From assembly GCF_002844375.1 (NCBI RefSeq), contig NZ_CP024199.1, positions 1,624,001 through 1,688,000 of the forward strand: a stretch of 64,000 bases of DNA, given 5' to 3'. Below the pieces are notes generated by a model. It had not been told where the DNA came from. It made no database searches and worked only from the letters and a program-made list of their open reading frames with translations. The translations under genes and the position numbers were made by a program. Shown here in pieces: positions 54,771 through 63,883 of this stretch (positions are counted from its first letter, which is position 1; each line of letters starts with the position of its first letter). The stretch comes from Thalassospira marina. Its GTDB lineage: Bacteria > Pseudomonadota > Alphaproteobacteria > Rhodospirillales > Thalassospiraceae.

Positions 54771-55673
54771 ATGTCTCGCTGGCAGGCCAATGGCGTTATC
54801 CTTTTTGTTGCTCTGATCTGGGGTACAACCTTTGTTGTGCAGCAAACCGGCATGGATAGTATCGGTCCGTTTTATTTTACCGGTATCCGCTTTTTGCTGG
54901 GCACGCTGGCGGTGTTGCCGTTTGCATTGCGCGAGGTTTCCCGCCTTCACCTTGCCGGTTACCGTTTTTCCCGCCGCGACAAAATTGGTTTGCTGGCCAC
55001 CGGCGTTGCCATGTTTCTGGCATCCATCCTGCAGCAAATCGGCATCATTGGCACCACGGTTACCAATGCTGCGTTCCTGACGGCGTTTTATGTGCCAACT
55101 GTGCCCATTCTGGCGCTGCTGGTATTTCGGATTGTGCCGCATTGGGCGGTTTGGCCAGGTGGGGTTTTGTGCGTTTTGGGCACCTATATGCTAAGCGGCG
55201 GAGACCTGGCCGGTCTTGGCACAGGTGATTTCTGGGTGCTGGGCAGTGCTTTTTTCTGGGCAACCCAGGTGGTGCTGGTGGGCATTATGGCGCAGCGTAC
55301 CCGCGCGCCGCTAACCGTTGCTGCCGTGCAGTTTTTCGTCACCGGCATTCTTGGCATGGTGGTGGGCATGATGACCGAGGATTTCAGCCTGCAATCCGTT
55401 TATGGCGCCGGATTTGAAATTCTGTATGCCGGGATCATGTCTGCTGGGCTGGCCTTTACCCTGCAATGCGTGGCGCAAAACCACACCCCCGCCGCCGATG
55501 CCGCCATTATCATGAGCGCCGAAGCCGTATTTGCCGCCATCGCCGGGGCCGTGTTCCTTGATGAACGCCTGAAACCCGTCGAATATGCCGGGTGTGGTAT
55601 GATTCTGGTTGCCATTATTGGTGTGCAGCTTATGCCCCTGATGCGGCGTCGCCGCCGCACAATGACGGTTTGA
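54771..55673 (+). CDS. EamA/DMT-family membrane transporter
   Basis: A 300-residue inner-membrane protein with about ten helices in two EamA repeats: NGVILFVALIWGTTFVVQQT at the N terminus, and AAIAGAVFLDERLKPVEYAG in the second. It ends in an Arg-rich tail (MRRRRRTMTV). Substrate unknown; only distantly similar to the first EamA gene. No operon partner is seen. Confidence 0.92.
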   Translation: MSRWQANGVILFVALIWGTTFVVQQTGMDSIGPFYFTGIRFLLGTLAVLPFALREVSRLHLAGYRFSRRDKIGLLATGVAMFLASILQQIGIIGTTVTNAAFLTAFYVPTVPILALLVFRIVPHWAVWPGGVLCVLGTYMLSGGDLAGLGTGDFWVLGSAFFWATQVVLVGIMAQRTRAPLTVAAVQFFVTGILGMVVGMMTEDFSLQSVYGAGFEILYAGIMSAGLAFTLQCVAQNHTPAADAAIIMSAEAVFAAIAGAVFLDERLKPVEYAGCGMILVAIIGVQLMPLMRRRRRTMTV

Positions 55674-55807
55674 TTACGGATGTCGGCAGCATCGCGCGGT
55701 GCTTTTTCCGTGATCGGGCTTGACCTTTGTCAAGGAATGGCACAGATAGGGGCAGTAGAAAGCAATTCAGAATGATTTGCGGTCATACAGTCCCTGGAAG
55801 TCCCACC

Positions 55808-57139
55808 ATGCATCACGATAAATCTGTTATCCAGCCGTCCCGCCCGGTTGCTGTGCGCTTTTTGCGTTTTACGGCGGCTGCCATCACCCTGGGTACGGGG
55901 GCGGCTGTGCTTGCCTATGTGGCCTTGATGCATCCTGCATTTGCCGCAGATAACAGCGCAAAGCTGCAGGATAATGGTGCTGCCAACAGCCAGGTGCATG
56001 TTGAAGGTGGTTCCGTCCCCTTTAAAACCCTGTCTGAATTGGGCGAGGCGCTTTATTTCGACACTAACCTGTCGAAAAACCGCACTATGGCCTGTGCAAC
56101 CTGCCATGACCCGTCAACTGCATTTCGCGACCCCCGCGATACCGTCGCCAATGGATCATTTTCGATGGGCGATGATGGGGCATCATTTGGTGATCGTAAT
56201 GCGCCAATGGCGGCCTATGCCCGTCTGTCGCCCGATTTTCACATCACCAAGGATGGCATTCCTGTCGGTGGGCAGTTCTGGGATGGTCGGGCAAAGGACC
56301 TTGCCGCACAGGCTGGCGGCCCGCCGTTAAACCCGGTTGAAATGGGCATGGGCGGTGCGCATGATGTTGTTTCCCGCCTGAAAGAAGACCCCGATTATGT
56401 CGCGGCTTTCAAGGTGCTGTTTGAAGAAAACATCTGGGATGATGATGACGCTGCCTTTGGCGCGATGACCCAGGCCATTGCCGCCTTTGAAAAGACCGAC
56501 CAGTTCACACCCTTTGATTCCAAATATGATCGCTGGTTGCGCGGGGAATATAAAATGACACCGAATGAAGAACTGGGCCGCGTTCTGTTCTTTTCCCAGC
56601 AATTCACCAATTGCAACCAGTGCCATCAGTTGAAATCGGCCGGGGCCGAGGGCGAAACCTTCACCAATTACCAGTATCACAATATTGGTGTGCCGCAGAA
56701 CCGCGCCCAGCGCGAGGCTGATGGCCGTGACCCCGATTTTGTCGATAATGGCCTGCTTGATAACCCCGCCATTACCGACCCCTCCTTTAAGGGGAAATAC
56801 AAGGTCCCGTCGCTGCGCAATGTCGCGGTGACTGCACCCTATATGCATAACGGCGTGTTTCATGATCTGAAAACCGTGGTGCGGTTTTATAACAAATATA
56901 ACAGCCGTTCCCAGGCCGCCCAGATCAACAATGAAACCAAAAAGCCATGGGGTGCGCCCGAGGTTGCCGATACCATTTCGCTTAAGGAACTGGAAAAGGG
57001 CGATGCACTTGATACACGCCGCGAAAATGCACTGGTCGCATTTTTGAAAACCCTGACCGACAAACGCTATGAACCGCTTTTGAAGGCGCAGGAAGAAGCC
57101 GCGAAAAAGGCGAAAGCCGAGAAAACCGCACAAAACTAA
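55808..57139 (+). CDS. Di-haem cytochrome c peroxidase (CcpA/MauG family)
   Basis: A 443-residue periplasmic protein that reduces hydrogen peroxide using electrons from c-type cytochromes. It has an N-terminal membrane or signal segment (TLGTGAAVLAYVALMHPAFA) and two haem-c motifs, CATCH (residues 96-100) and CNQCH (269-273). The CcpA-type core is intact (FDTNLSKNRTMACATCHDP, YMHNGVFHDLKTVVRFYN). A Lys/Ala/Glu-rich tail closes it. GGAAG precedes the ATG at 55808. Neither an electron donor nor a regulator is adjacent. A strong terminator follows. Confidence 0.94.
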   Translation: MHHDKSVIQPSRPVAVRFLRFTAAAITLGTGAAVLAYVALMHPAFAADNSAKLQDNGAANSQVHVEGGSVPFKTLSELGEALYFDTNLSKNRTMACATCHDPSTAFRDPRDTVANGSFSMGDDGASFGDRNAPMAAYARLSPDFHITKDGIPVGGQFWDGRAKDLAAQAGGPPLNPVEMGMGGAHDVVSRLKEDPDYVAAFKVLFEENIWDDDDAAFGAMTQAIAAFEKTDQFTPFDSKYDRWLRGEYKMTPNEELGRVLFFSQQFTNCNQCHQLKSAGAEGETFTNYQYHNIGVPQNRAQREADGRDPDFVDNGLLDNPAITDPSFKGKYKVPSLRNVAVTAPYMHNGVFHDLKTVVRFYNKYNSRSQAAQINNETKKPWGAPEVADTISLKELEKGDALDTRRENALVAFLKTLTDKRYEPLLKAQEEAAKKAKAEKTAQN

Positions 57140-57156
57140 GTTCGCTTTGCCGAATT

Positions 57157-57192
57157 AAACACCCGCCGGATCAAAATTCGGCGGGTGTTTTG
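57157..57192 (+). terminator. Terminator of the peroxidase gene
   Basis: AAACACCCGCCG and CGGCGGGTGTTT form a 12-bp perfect stem with a 10-base loop, followed by TGG. It lies 18 bases past the stop. Confidence 0.85.
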
Positions 57193-57377
57193 GTATCGAT
57201 CTTCTGCGGCTTTTTTCATCATGTATATACCAAGCCCATTAAACGTGCAGGTCTGCGCGCAGCCGCGTTAATGCCAGCCAAAGGATCTGCCTATACTTGG
57301 GCGTGGTTGATGGTGATGGTTTGTTAAACCTGCGCACTGCGTTGTCGAACATGCCTGCTTTTTCGTAATTCGTGTGC

Positions 57378-57405
57378 TTGACAAATCTAGATATTGCGAT
57401 ATGTA
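57378..57405 (+). promoter_or_regulatory. Promoter of the ArsR gene
   Basis: TTGACA (57378-57383) and TATGTA (57400-57405) are separated by 16 bases. The operator at 57386-57407 overlaps the -10 region, and a start site near 57411-57413 would make the message leaderless. Confidence 0.7.
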
Positions 57406-57407
57406 GA
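57386..57407 (+). promoter_or_regulatory. ArsR operator, site 1
   Basis: TCTA-g-ATAT-TGCG-ATAT-g-TAGA is an interrupted palindrome within the ArsR gene promoter. Sites 2 (57753) and 3 (58079) have the same layout. Confidence 0.75.
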
Positions 57408-57412
57408 TCGTT

Positions 57413-57715
57413 ATGGACATTCATCTCGTGATCAAGGCGCTTGCCAACCCGACCAGGGTCGCCATTTTAAACGGCCTGAAAAATCCTGCAGCGCATTTCC
57501 CGCCGCAGGACGAAGGGGATATCGAGATCGAAGGTGTCTGTGTCAGCAGCATTCAGGAAGGTATCGGCCTTTCGCAATCGACGACGTCCAGCTATCTGGA
57601 GCTTTTGCAGCGTGCCGGGCTGGTCAAGGCGACACGTCGCGGGCGCTGGACCTATTATAAGCGGGACGAGGATGGTATCCGCCAGTTTGCCGAGGCCGTG
57701 AAAAACGACCTGTAG
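57413..57715 (+). CDS. ArsR-family transcriptional repressor
   Basis: A 100-residue winged helix-turn-helix repressor: LVIKALANPTRVAILNGLKN, GIGLSQSTTSSYLELLQRAG (recognition helix) and the wing TRRGRWTYYKRDED. There is one Cys (GVCVSS, near residue 44), as in redox- or electrophile-sensing members, and no metal-binding CxC motif. It probably represses itself and the quinone oxidoreductase gene at 58112 through matching operators (57386, 58079). The ATG at 57413 lies about where transcription should begin, so translation is probably leaderless. Confidence 0.88.
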   Translation: MDIHLVIKALANPTRVAILNGLKNPAAHFPPQDEGDIEIEGVCVSSIQEGIGLSQSTTSSYLELLQRAGLVKATRRGRWTYYKRDEDGIRQFAEAVKNDL

Positions 57716-57752
57716 GCGATGATCTATTAGGTTTTTATTTTGATTAATTGTA

Positions 57753-57774
57753 TCGATATATCTCGATATGTCGA
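57753..57774 (+). promoter_or_regulatory. ArsR-type operator, site 2
   Basis: TCGA-t-ATAT-CTCG-ATAT-g-TCGA, the same layout as site 1. It is followed by GGAGG and an ATG-CAG-TGA that cannot be a gene, as if the gene it once served has been lost. Confidence 0.7.
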
Positions 57775-58078
57775 AAAGTGGAGGATAAAACATGCAGTGA
57801 AATCGGGTAAAGGAAATCTGATGCAAAGCACTGTAATCCGCAAATTCTGGCGGGGATGCAGGCATCGATCTGCCCATATGCCATCGCCAGGATATGGCGC
57901 GCAATCAGCCTGAATGGGCTTGTGCCAATGTGGTGTTATCCAGGCACATGCTAGCTGGCAGGCAGGTCATAATTTCAAATCTTACATCATCCGTGCCATG
58001 AGGCAGGGATAGCGTTTAACCCGGCATTTGAAATGCGCGGGCGGGTGGTCTTGTTTGAAACGGGACTGTTTTAATACA
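57775..58078. other. Non-coding stretch behind operator site 2, possible gene relic
   Basis: About 300 bases. A strong GGAGG (57778-57782) leads to a two-codon frame (57792-57800). A second AAAGGA leads to a 30-residue frame at 57821-57913 (MQSTVIRKFWRGCRHRS...) with no recognisable family. It may be the remains of a deleted gene. Confidence 0.4.
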
Positions 58079-58100
58079 TCGAAATATCTCGATAAATAGA
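58079..58100 (+). promoter_or_regulatory. ArsR-type operator, site 3
   Basis: TCGA-a-ATAT-CTCG-ATAA-a-TAGA, 11 bases before the oxidoreductase ATG. The layout equals sites 1 and 2 with one ATAT arm changed. Confidence 0.7.
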
Positions 58101-58111
58101 AAGATAAAGCT

Positions 58112-59083
58112 ATGGAACGTTCAATGAAAGCGGCTGTTTTAACCAAATTTGGCGGCTATGATGCCTTTGAAATAAGGGATGTCGCAGTACCTGCCGTTGG
58201 TGCGCGCGAGGTCCGGGTGCGTGTTCATGCGACGGCGGTTAACCCGCTTGATTATCAGGTGCGGCGTGGCGACTATGCCGACTACGTGCCGTTACCTGCC
58301 ATTACCGGGCATGATATTTCTGGCGTGATCGAAGAAACCGGCAGCGATGTCAGTGAATTTTCAGTGGGGGACGAGGTTTACTACACCCCACTGATTTTCG
58401 GGCCGCAGGGTTCCTATGCCGAGCAACATGTCGCCCATGTTGATCTGGTGGCGCGCAAACCCAAAAATCTGACCCACGAAGAAGCCGCCAGCATGACGCT
58501 GGTTGGTGGCACGGTTTGGGAAGCCTTTGTGACCCGCGCGCAGTTGCGTGTGGGTGAAACGATCCTGATCCATGGTGGGGCCGGTGGTGTTGGTACGGTT
58601 GCAATCCAGGTGGCAAAGGCCATGGGGGCGCGTGTGTTCACAACGGCAACTTCCGGGCATCATGATTTCGTAAAGGGCTTGGGGGCCGATCTGGCAATTG
58701 ATTATCAGACCCAGGATTATATCGAGGTCATCAATGACGTGACCGGCGGGGCAGGGGTTGATGTGGTGTTTGACACCATCGGCGGTGACACCCTGACCAA
58801 CAGTCCGCTTGTTCTTGCACAACTTGGCCGCATCGTGACACTGGTCGATATCGCCCAGCCGCAAAACCTGATCGAAGCCTGGGGGCGTAATGCATCCTAT
58901 CACTTCGTTTTCACCCGCCAGAACCGGGGCAAGCTTGATGCCTTAACCGGCCTTTTGGAACGTGGTCTGGTAAAGCCTGTGATCGGTGCACGTTTTCCGC
59001 TTGATCGCATTGTCGATGCCCACGCCTATCTTGAGGCCGGGTCTGCCAATAACCTGCGTGGCAAGGTCGTCATTACGGTCTGA
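58112..59083 (+). CDS. MDR-family NADPH:quinone oxidoreductase-like protein
   Basis: A 323-residue medium-chain dehydrogenase. The N-terminal GroES-like domain (AVLTKFGGYDAFEIRDV, VHATAVNPLDYQVRRGDY) precedes a Rossmann fold with IHGGAGGVGTVAIQVAKAMG. Zinc ligands are absent, as in QOR-type enzymes that detoxify quinones or enals. An in-frame ATG at 58124 (MKAAVL) has GGAACG just upstream and could be the true start. It sits behind an ArsR-type operator, which points to induction by an electrophile or oxidant. Confidence 0.9.
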   Translation: MERSMKAAVLTKFGGYDAFEIRDVAVPAVGAREVRVRVHATAVNPLDYQVRRGDYADYVPLPAITGHDISGVIEETGSDVSEFSVGDEVYYTPLIFGPQGSYAEQHVAHVDLVARKPKNLTHEEAASMTLVGGTVWEAFVTRAQLRVGETILIHGGAGGVGTVAIQVAKAMGARVFTTATSGHHDFVKGLGADLAIDYQTQDYIEVINDVTGGAGVDVVFDTIGGDTLTNSPLVLAQLGRIVTLVDIAQPQNLIEAWGRNASYHFVFTRQNRGKLDALTGLLERGLVKPVIGARFPLDRIVDAHAYLEAGSANNLRGKVVITV

Positions 59084-59088
59084 TTGGC

Positions 59089-59120
59089 AAAGCGGCAGCA
59101 TCCGGGTGCTGCCGCTTCCA
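59089..59120 (+). terminator. Terminator of the quinone oxidoreductase gene
   Basis: AAGCGGCAGCA and TGCTGCCGCTT form an 11-bp perfect stem with a 6-base loop, six bases past the stop codon. The T run is weak (CCAATTTCTTT). Confidence 0.75.
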
Positions 59121-59163
59121 ATTTCTTTGCGTGATCGGCCTTTGTGCCTTTGCAGTTATGGGC

Positions 59164-60045
59164 TTAGCGGGGAGCTTGCCTCAAAATCTCGATAATTGCG
59201 CTTTGCGCCAAGTCGCCCAGCCCGGCCTCGGTCGCGTGTTCAAATACGGAACAGGCCGCGCTGCCAACTGGTACTGCCTGTTGCAGGTCTTGCGCCAGTT
59301 GCATGGCATAACCGGCATCCTTGGCCCGCAGGCCGGTGGTAAAATGAATACCTTCATGGTGATTGCCACTTACCATGCCCGATACGGTCATGCGCGCCGG
59401 GCCGCTGGCAAGCGCACCTTCAACAAAGGTACGGGCAACCTGTTCGCTATCAAGGCCTGCCTTTTGGGCAACGGCAACCATCTCGGCCACGGCGGCAATA
59501 TGAACCGCCCCGATCAGGTTGTTCATCAGTTTATAAACCGTACCCGACCCTGCCGGTCCAAAATGGATGATTTTGGTGGCGACCGCTTCCAGTACCGGGC
59601 GCGCACGTTCCAGCACCGCCAGTTCCGCCCCGATCAGAAATACGGTTTCACCCCGTGCAACCTGTTCGGGAACTGCGGTGACTGGCGCGTCAATATAGGG
59701 GATATTCTGCGCCTGCATGATATCGGCAAGTTCGCGAACAAAGCCGTACGACAGGGTTGAACATTCAATGGCAATGGTGCCCGGCGCAATGGCTTCAAGT
59801 GCGCCATTATCGCCCAGCCAGACCTCGCGCGATGCTGTGTCATCAGCCATAAACGAAATCACATGGTCGCAGCCCTCCACCGTTTCGGCGGGGGATGCAC
59901 AGGCCGTGGCACCACGGGCCACCAGTGCGGCCAGTTTTTCGGGGCTGCGGTTCCATACCCGGATATCAAAACCCTTATCCATCAGGCAGTTGATCATGGC
60001 ACTTGCCATGCGTCCCGCACCCAGAAAACCGATCACTGTGCTCAT
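59164..60045 (-). CDS. 3-Hydroxyisobutyrate-dehydrogenase-family oxidoreductase
   Basis: A 293-residue NAD(P)-dependent dehydrogenase of the beta-hydroxyacid family. It has the N-terminal GFLGAGRMASAMINCLMDKG fold, IECSTLSYGFVRELAD, YIDAPVTAVPEQVARGETVF and GSGTVYKLMNNL with the catalytic Lys. Specificity (hydroxyisobutyrate, tartronate semialdehyde, succinic semialdehyde) cannot be read. It is convergent with the quinone oxidoreductase gene. Confidence 0.9.
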   Translation of the reverse strand: MSTVIGFLGAGRMASAMINCLMDKGFDIRVWNRSPEKLAALVARGATACASPAETVEGCDHVISFMADDTASREVWLGDNGALEAIAPGTIAIECSTLSYGFVRELADIMQAQNIPYIDAPVTAVPEQVARGETVFLIGAELAVLERARPVLEAVATKIIHFGPAGSGTVYKLMNNLIGAVHIAAVAEMVAVAQKAGLDSEQVARTFVEGALASGPARMTVSGMVSGNHHEGIHFTTGLRAKDAGYAMQLAQDLQQAVPVGSAACSVFEHATEAGLGDLAQSAIIEILRQAPR

Positions 60046-60132
60046 GCTGCTGTCCGTTCCATGTTGAAAGCCCTTTCTGTGCGCTTTGCCAAACAGAAAG
60101 GACTCCGATGTTGTCAGTTTCTGAATTTATGC

Positions 60133-60171
60133 CAAAAAAAGCGACAGGATTATGAAATCCTGCCGCTTTCT
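60133..60171 (-). terminator. Terminator of phaC
   Basis: On the minus strand AAAGCGGCAGGATT and AATCCTGTCGCTTT pair with one mismatch around a 4-base loop, followed by a T run. Confidence 0.85.
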
Positions 60172-60206
60172 GTGTGGTGTTGGCTGTATTTTTCAGCTGG
60201 TGCTTT

Positions 60207-62006
60207 TTACAGGCGAACCTTTACATAGGCACCCGGTGCCGGGCCGATGACCTTGCGTTCACCATCGCCGGGCTGGCGGGCATCGACCTGGCCGCCATTG
60301 CGACGGCTGATCCAGTTTTGCCAGTCGGTCCACCATGATCCATCATGCTGGGTGGCTTTTTCCAGCCACTGGTCCGGGTCGGCCGGGTTGCGGTTATAGG
60401 TCCAGTGGCAATATTTGTTGGCCGCTGGCGGGTTTACCACACCGGCAATATGGCCCGATGCCGAAAGCACGAATTTCACCTGGCCAGACATCAGTTGCGT
60501 GCCGGCATAGGTTGCCTTCCACGGCGCGATATGGTCTTCGCGCGTTGAAAGGAAATAGACCGGAATTTTGATATCACGCAGGTCGATGCGTTCACCCAGA
60601 ATGCTGATGCCACCCGGCTCGCGCAGCAGGTTTTTCTGGTACATGTTGCGCAAATAGAAACTGTGCATCGCCTTTGGCATGCGTGTGGAATCGGAATTCC
60701 AGTACAGCAGGTCAAACGGGAAGGGGTCTTTGCCCAGCATGTAGTTGTTCACAACGAACGACCAGATCAGATCATTGGCACGCAGCATGTTAAAGGACGT
60801 CGCCATGTCGCGGCCATCAAGATAGCCTTCTTTTTCCATCCGGTGTTCCAGGCTTTCGATCTGTTCTTCATCAACAAAAACAGAAAGTTCGCCGGGTTTT
60901 TCAAAATCGGTCAGGGTCGTAAAGAAGGTGGCCGATTTGATGCGCTCGTCATTCTTTTTCGCCATATAGGCCAGAACCGATGAAAGCAGCGTTCCGCCAA
61001 GGCAATAGCCAATGGCATTGACGTCATCTTCGCCGGTGGCTTCCTTGATCATGTCAAGGGCGGCCAGAACACCTTCCTTGGCGTAATCGGAAAATGATTT
61101 TTCTGCCAGTTCGCTATCGGGGTTCACCCAGGACAGCACAAACACCGTATGGCCCTGGTCAACGGCCCATTTGATGAAGGAATTTTCCGGGCGCAGATCA
61201 AGAATGTAATATTTGTTGATCCATGGCGGCACAATCATCAGCGGGCGTTTCGCGACCGTTTTGGTGCTGGGTGTATATTGCAGCAATTCCATCAGGTCGG
61301 TTTTGCCAATAACGGCACCGGGCGTGGTCGCAACATTTTCGCCAACCTTGAAGGCATCAAGGTCGGTCATCTTGATCTGCAGTTTGCCTTTGCCGCGTTC
61401 AAGGTCATCAAGCAGGTTCTGCAAACCCTTGATCAGGTTTTCCCCGCCCGATTCGACCGTGGCGCGCAAAACTTCCGGGTTGGTCATCAAAAAGTTGGTC
61501 GGTGAAATGGCATCAACGAACTGGCGGGTATAAAAATCCACCTTCTGGGCGGTCTTTTCATCAAGCCCGTCCACATCATGCACCAAACCCTGAATCCACT
61601 GCGAAGACAGCAGATAGGACTGTTTGATGTAATCGAAAACTTCGTTGTCCTGCCACGCTTCATCGCGAAAACGGCGGTCGCCCTTTTCCGGGGTAACCAG
61701 CGGTTCGGCGTCCTGGCCCAGCATGCGAAGCGTGGTATTCTGCCACAACTGCATGTAATTCTGCCAAAGCTGCATCTGTGCCTCGACCAGTTTGGTCGGG
61801 TTTTGCATCATATGCGTGCACAGTTCCATGAAGGCAGAACCGATATTTAACGGGTCCGGATCGGCGATTTCAGGGTCATCAGCCTGGCGTGCCAGAAAAT
61901 CCGCAACAAGACGCTGGCTCCTTTCGGCAATTTCGGCCATCGTTGCCGAAAGCTGTTCGGGGTCGGGATGTGAATTTCCGGTTTCGCTGGCCTGTTGATC
62001 GGTCAT
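60207..62006 (-). CDS. phaC: Class I poly(3-hydroxyalkanoate) synthase
   Basis: Polymerises hydroxyacyl-CoA into polyester granules for carbon storage. The 599-residue length is normal for class I. The lipase-like box is G-Y-C335-L-G-G (AIGYCLGGTLLS), with the catalytic Asp in STREDHIAPWK and His in SASGHIAGVVNPP; PPWINKYYILDLRPENS is family-specific. AAGGAAGG precedes the ATG at 62006 (MTDQQASE). phaA, phaB and phaR are not adjacent. It is divergent from the large OmpA lipoprotein. Confidence 0.96.
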   Translation of the reverse strand: MTDQQASETGNSHPDPEQLSATMAEIAERSQRLVADFLARQADDPEIADPDPLNIGSAFMELCTHMMQNPTKLVEAQMQLWQNYMQLWQNTTLRMLGQDAEPLVTPEKGDRRFRDEAWQDNEVFDYIKQSYLLSSQWIQGLVHDVDGLDEKTAQKVDFYTRQFVDAISPTNFLMTNPEVLRATVESGGENLIKGLQNLLDDLERGKGKLQIKMTDLDAFKVGENVATTPGAVIGKTDLMELLQYTPSTKTVAKRPLMIVPPWINKYYILDLRPENSFIKWAVDQGHTVFVLSWVNPDSELAEKSFSDYAKEGVLAALDMIKEATGEDDVNAIGYCLGGTLLSSVLAYMAKKNDERIKSATFFTTLTDFEKPGELSVFVDEEQIESLEHRMEKEGYLDGRDMATSFNMLRANDLIWSFVVNNYMLGKDPFPFDLLYWNSDSTRMPKAMHSFYLRNMYQKNLLREPGGISILGERIDLRDIKIPVYFLSTREDHIAPWKATYAGTQLMSGQVKFVLSASGHIAGVVNPPAANKYCHWTYNRNPADPDQWLEKATQHDGSWWTDWQNWISRRNGGQVDARQPGDGERKVIGPAPGAYVKVRL

Positions 62007-62198
62007 GGCGCCTTCCTTTATGATATCGCCCGTCATAATCGGCACGTAGGTTGAAACACTGCTTGATCCCAAGCTTATCATATCCTTAGACTTTCGCAGC
62101 CTAACGTGCCACGAGGGGATGATACAAGAAATATAAGATGACGTGTTTGTCGCAGATCAGTTGCACGTGGTTTTTCAATTTTGGAGCTAAGAATATCA

Positions 62199-63746
62199 AT
62201 GGGTGTCTCGAAACGGACTTTGCGCGCCGGGCATAAACAGCCGGGCTTGCGCGGCCTTCTTAAAACAGGGTCAGCATTGGCCGTGATCTTGATGCTGGGG
62301 GCCTGTTCGTCGGTGCCTGATGCCATCAATCCCGTCGAATGGGGCAAAAGTATTGGCGATGCTTTTTCCGGGCAGGAGGGGCCGGAAAAATCAGAACAGC
62401 CGATTCCCGGCCAGGAAAAGGATTATCCGCGCCTTGCCGATACACCCAGCCGTCCGGTTGTGACCGGCGATGCCGAACGTGAAACATTGCTGGCCGGGCT
62501 TGCCGCGGATCGCGCAAATGCCCGTTACACCACAACAACCGGCCACGTTGAACATGTTGCGGTAAACCCGCTTGCCGCCCCGGCAGGTGCGCCTGCACCG
62601 GCAAATGCCACCCCGGCCGAGGCCATGGAGCCGGCAAAAACCGCATCAGCTGCCTCAACGGCAACCACGACAGCAACAGCAGCGGCAGCCCCCAAGGCGC
62701 CCGAAAAGCTGCCCGAACCTGCCGCTGCCATGCCCGAGCCCAAACCGGCAGATTTGAAAGTCACCCCCATTGCAAAGTCTGATCCGTCTTCGACCGGGTC
62801 GCGCATTGTTGATGAATGGAACGCCAAGGCTGCCAAGAACCCGGCCCCGGCACCCAAACCCGCAGCAATCCCCGCTGCCCCAAACCTGAAGGCCGAAGAA
62901 CCGGCCCCAGCACCTGTCCCGTCTGCCGAAACCAAGGCTGAACAGGCTGCCAAGGCGCAAAGCAATGCAACCTTGCAGGATGCACCGCCCATTCCCGCCG
63001 CACCGAACCTGAGCCCGAAAAAATTGCAGGCAGAACCGCCTGTGCCGGACAAAACCCAGTCTTCAAATGCGCCAGAAGCAACCGTACCCGATGAAGACCC
63101 GGTGATGACGCAGTATAAACGTCGCCTTGCCGAAGGGCAGGGGCAGTTTGACAAGGAACCGATGCCATCTGCCGGGGGCAAGGACCAGGGCGGTGATTTC
63201 GATTATTCGATGTATACCGATAACGGGTCGGTCAAGGTTGATGAAAGCCAGCTTCAGGATGGCGTGCCACCGGCACCGGTTGTGGGTGGAGATGGTTTGG
63301 CTGACGGGAGTGTGGGTGAAACGCCCGACGAATTGCTGGCATCGCGCCTGGGTGTGAGGGCGATTGCCCAGTTGCCCGAAGCCAAGGACAAACCGCAGGT
63401 CGCGCAAATCCAGTTTGCCTATGGTTCGGCCAAGCTTTCGTCGGTTGATGTTGGTGTGTTGCGCAAAGTGGCAATTGCCTGGAAAAAACGCGGCACGGCC
63501 CATGTGATGGTGATCGGCCATGCATCGGCCCGCACCGAAAACATGTCGATCCAGGAACATGAAAAAACCAACCGGATGATTTCCGAACGTCGTGCCTCGG
63601 CCGTGATCAACCAGTTGCTGGCCCTAGGTGTTAACCCTGATACCATTTATGTTTCGGCCGAAGGGGCGTCTGATCCCCGCTATTTTGAAGGGGTTCCGGC
63701 CGGTGAAGCCGGAAATCGCCGCGTCGAAATCTTTATGGATTATTGA
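62199..63746 (+). CDS. Large OmpA-family lipoprotein with Pro/Ala-rich linker
   Basis: A 515-residue lipoprotein. The signal ends in the lipobox L-G-A-C (ILMLGACSS), after a basic N terminus. Residues about 110-330 are a Pro/Ala/Lys/Glu-rich, low-complexity stretch that probably spans the periplasm. The C-terminal OmpA domain (from about residue 405) has QFAYGSAKLSSVD, VIGHASARTENMS and GNRRVEIFMDY for peptidoglycan binding. The ATG at 62199 gives the best signal. The neighbours are phaC, divergent, and an aminotransferase gene downstream. A strong terminator follows. Confidence 0.9.
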   Translation: MGVSKRTLRAGHKQPGLRGLLKTGSALAVILMLGACSSVPDAINPVEWGKSIGDAFSGQEGPEKSEQPIPGQEKDYPRLADTPSRPVVTGDAERETLLAGLAADRANARYTTTTGHVEHVAVNPLAAPAGAPAPANATPAEAMEPAKTASAASTATTTATAAAAPKAPEKLPEPAAAMPEPKPADLKVTPIAKSDPSSTGSRIVDEWNAKAAKNPAPAPKPAAIPAAPNLKAEEPAPAPVPSAETKAEQAAKAQSNATLQDAPPIPAAPNLSPKKLQAEPPVPDKTQSSNAPEATVPDEDPVMTQYKRRLAEGQGQFDKEPMPSAGGKDQGGDFDYSMYTDNGSVKVDESQLQDGVPPAPVVGGDGLADGSVGETPDELLASRLGVRAIAQLPEAKDKPQVAQIQFAYGSAKLSSVDVGVLRKVAIAWKKRGTAHVMVIGHASARTENMSIQEHEKTNRMISERRASAVINQLLALGVNPDTIYVSAEGASDPRYFEGVPAGEAGNRRVEIFMDY

Positions 63747-63778
63747 GCGTAAAAAAGGTACATCCTTCGAATTGTACG

Positions 63779-63819
63779 GCGCGCCACCAGGATTTAGCCG
63801 GGTGGCGCGCAATTTTTTT
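63779..63819 (+). terminator. Terminator of the large OmpA lipoprotein gene
   Basis: GCGCGCCACC and GGTGGCGCGC form a 10-bp perfect stem with a 12-base loop, followed by AATTTTTTT. Confidence 0.92.
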
Positions 63820-63883
63820 CACCAAGAGGTCGCTTTTTTCGCAGAAAGTTGCGTAAAGGCGAATTTGACAAGGATACAGGATA

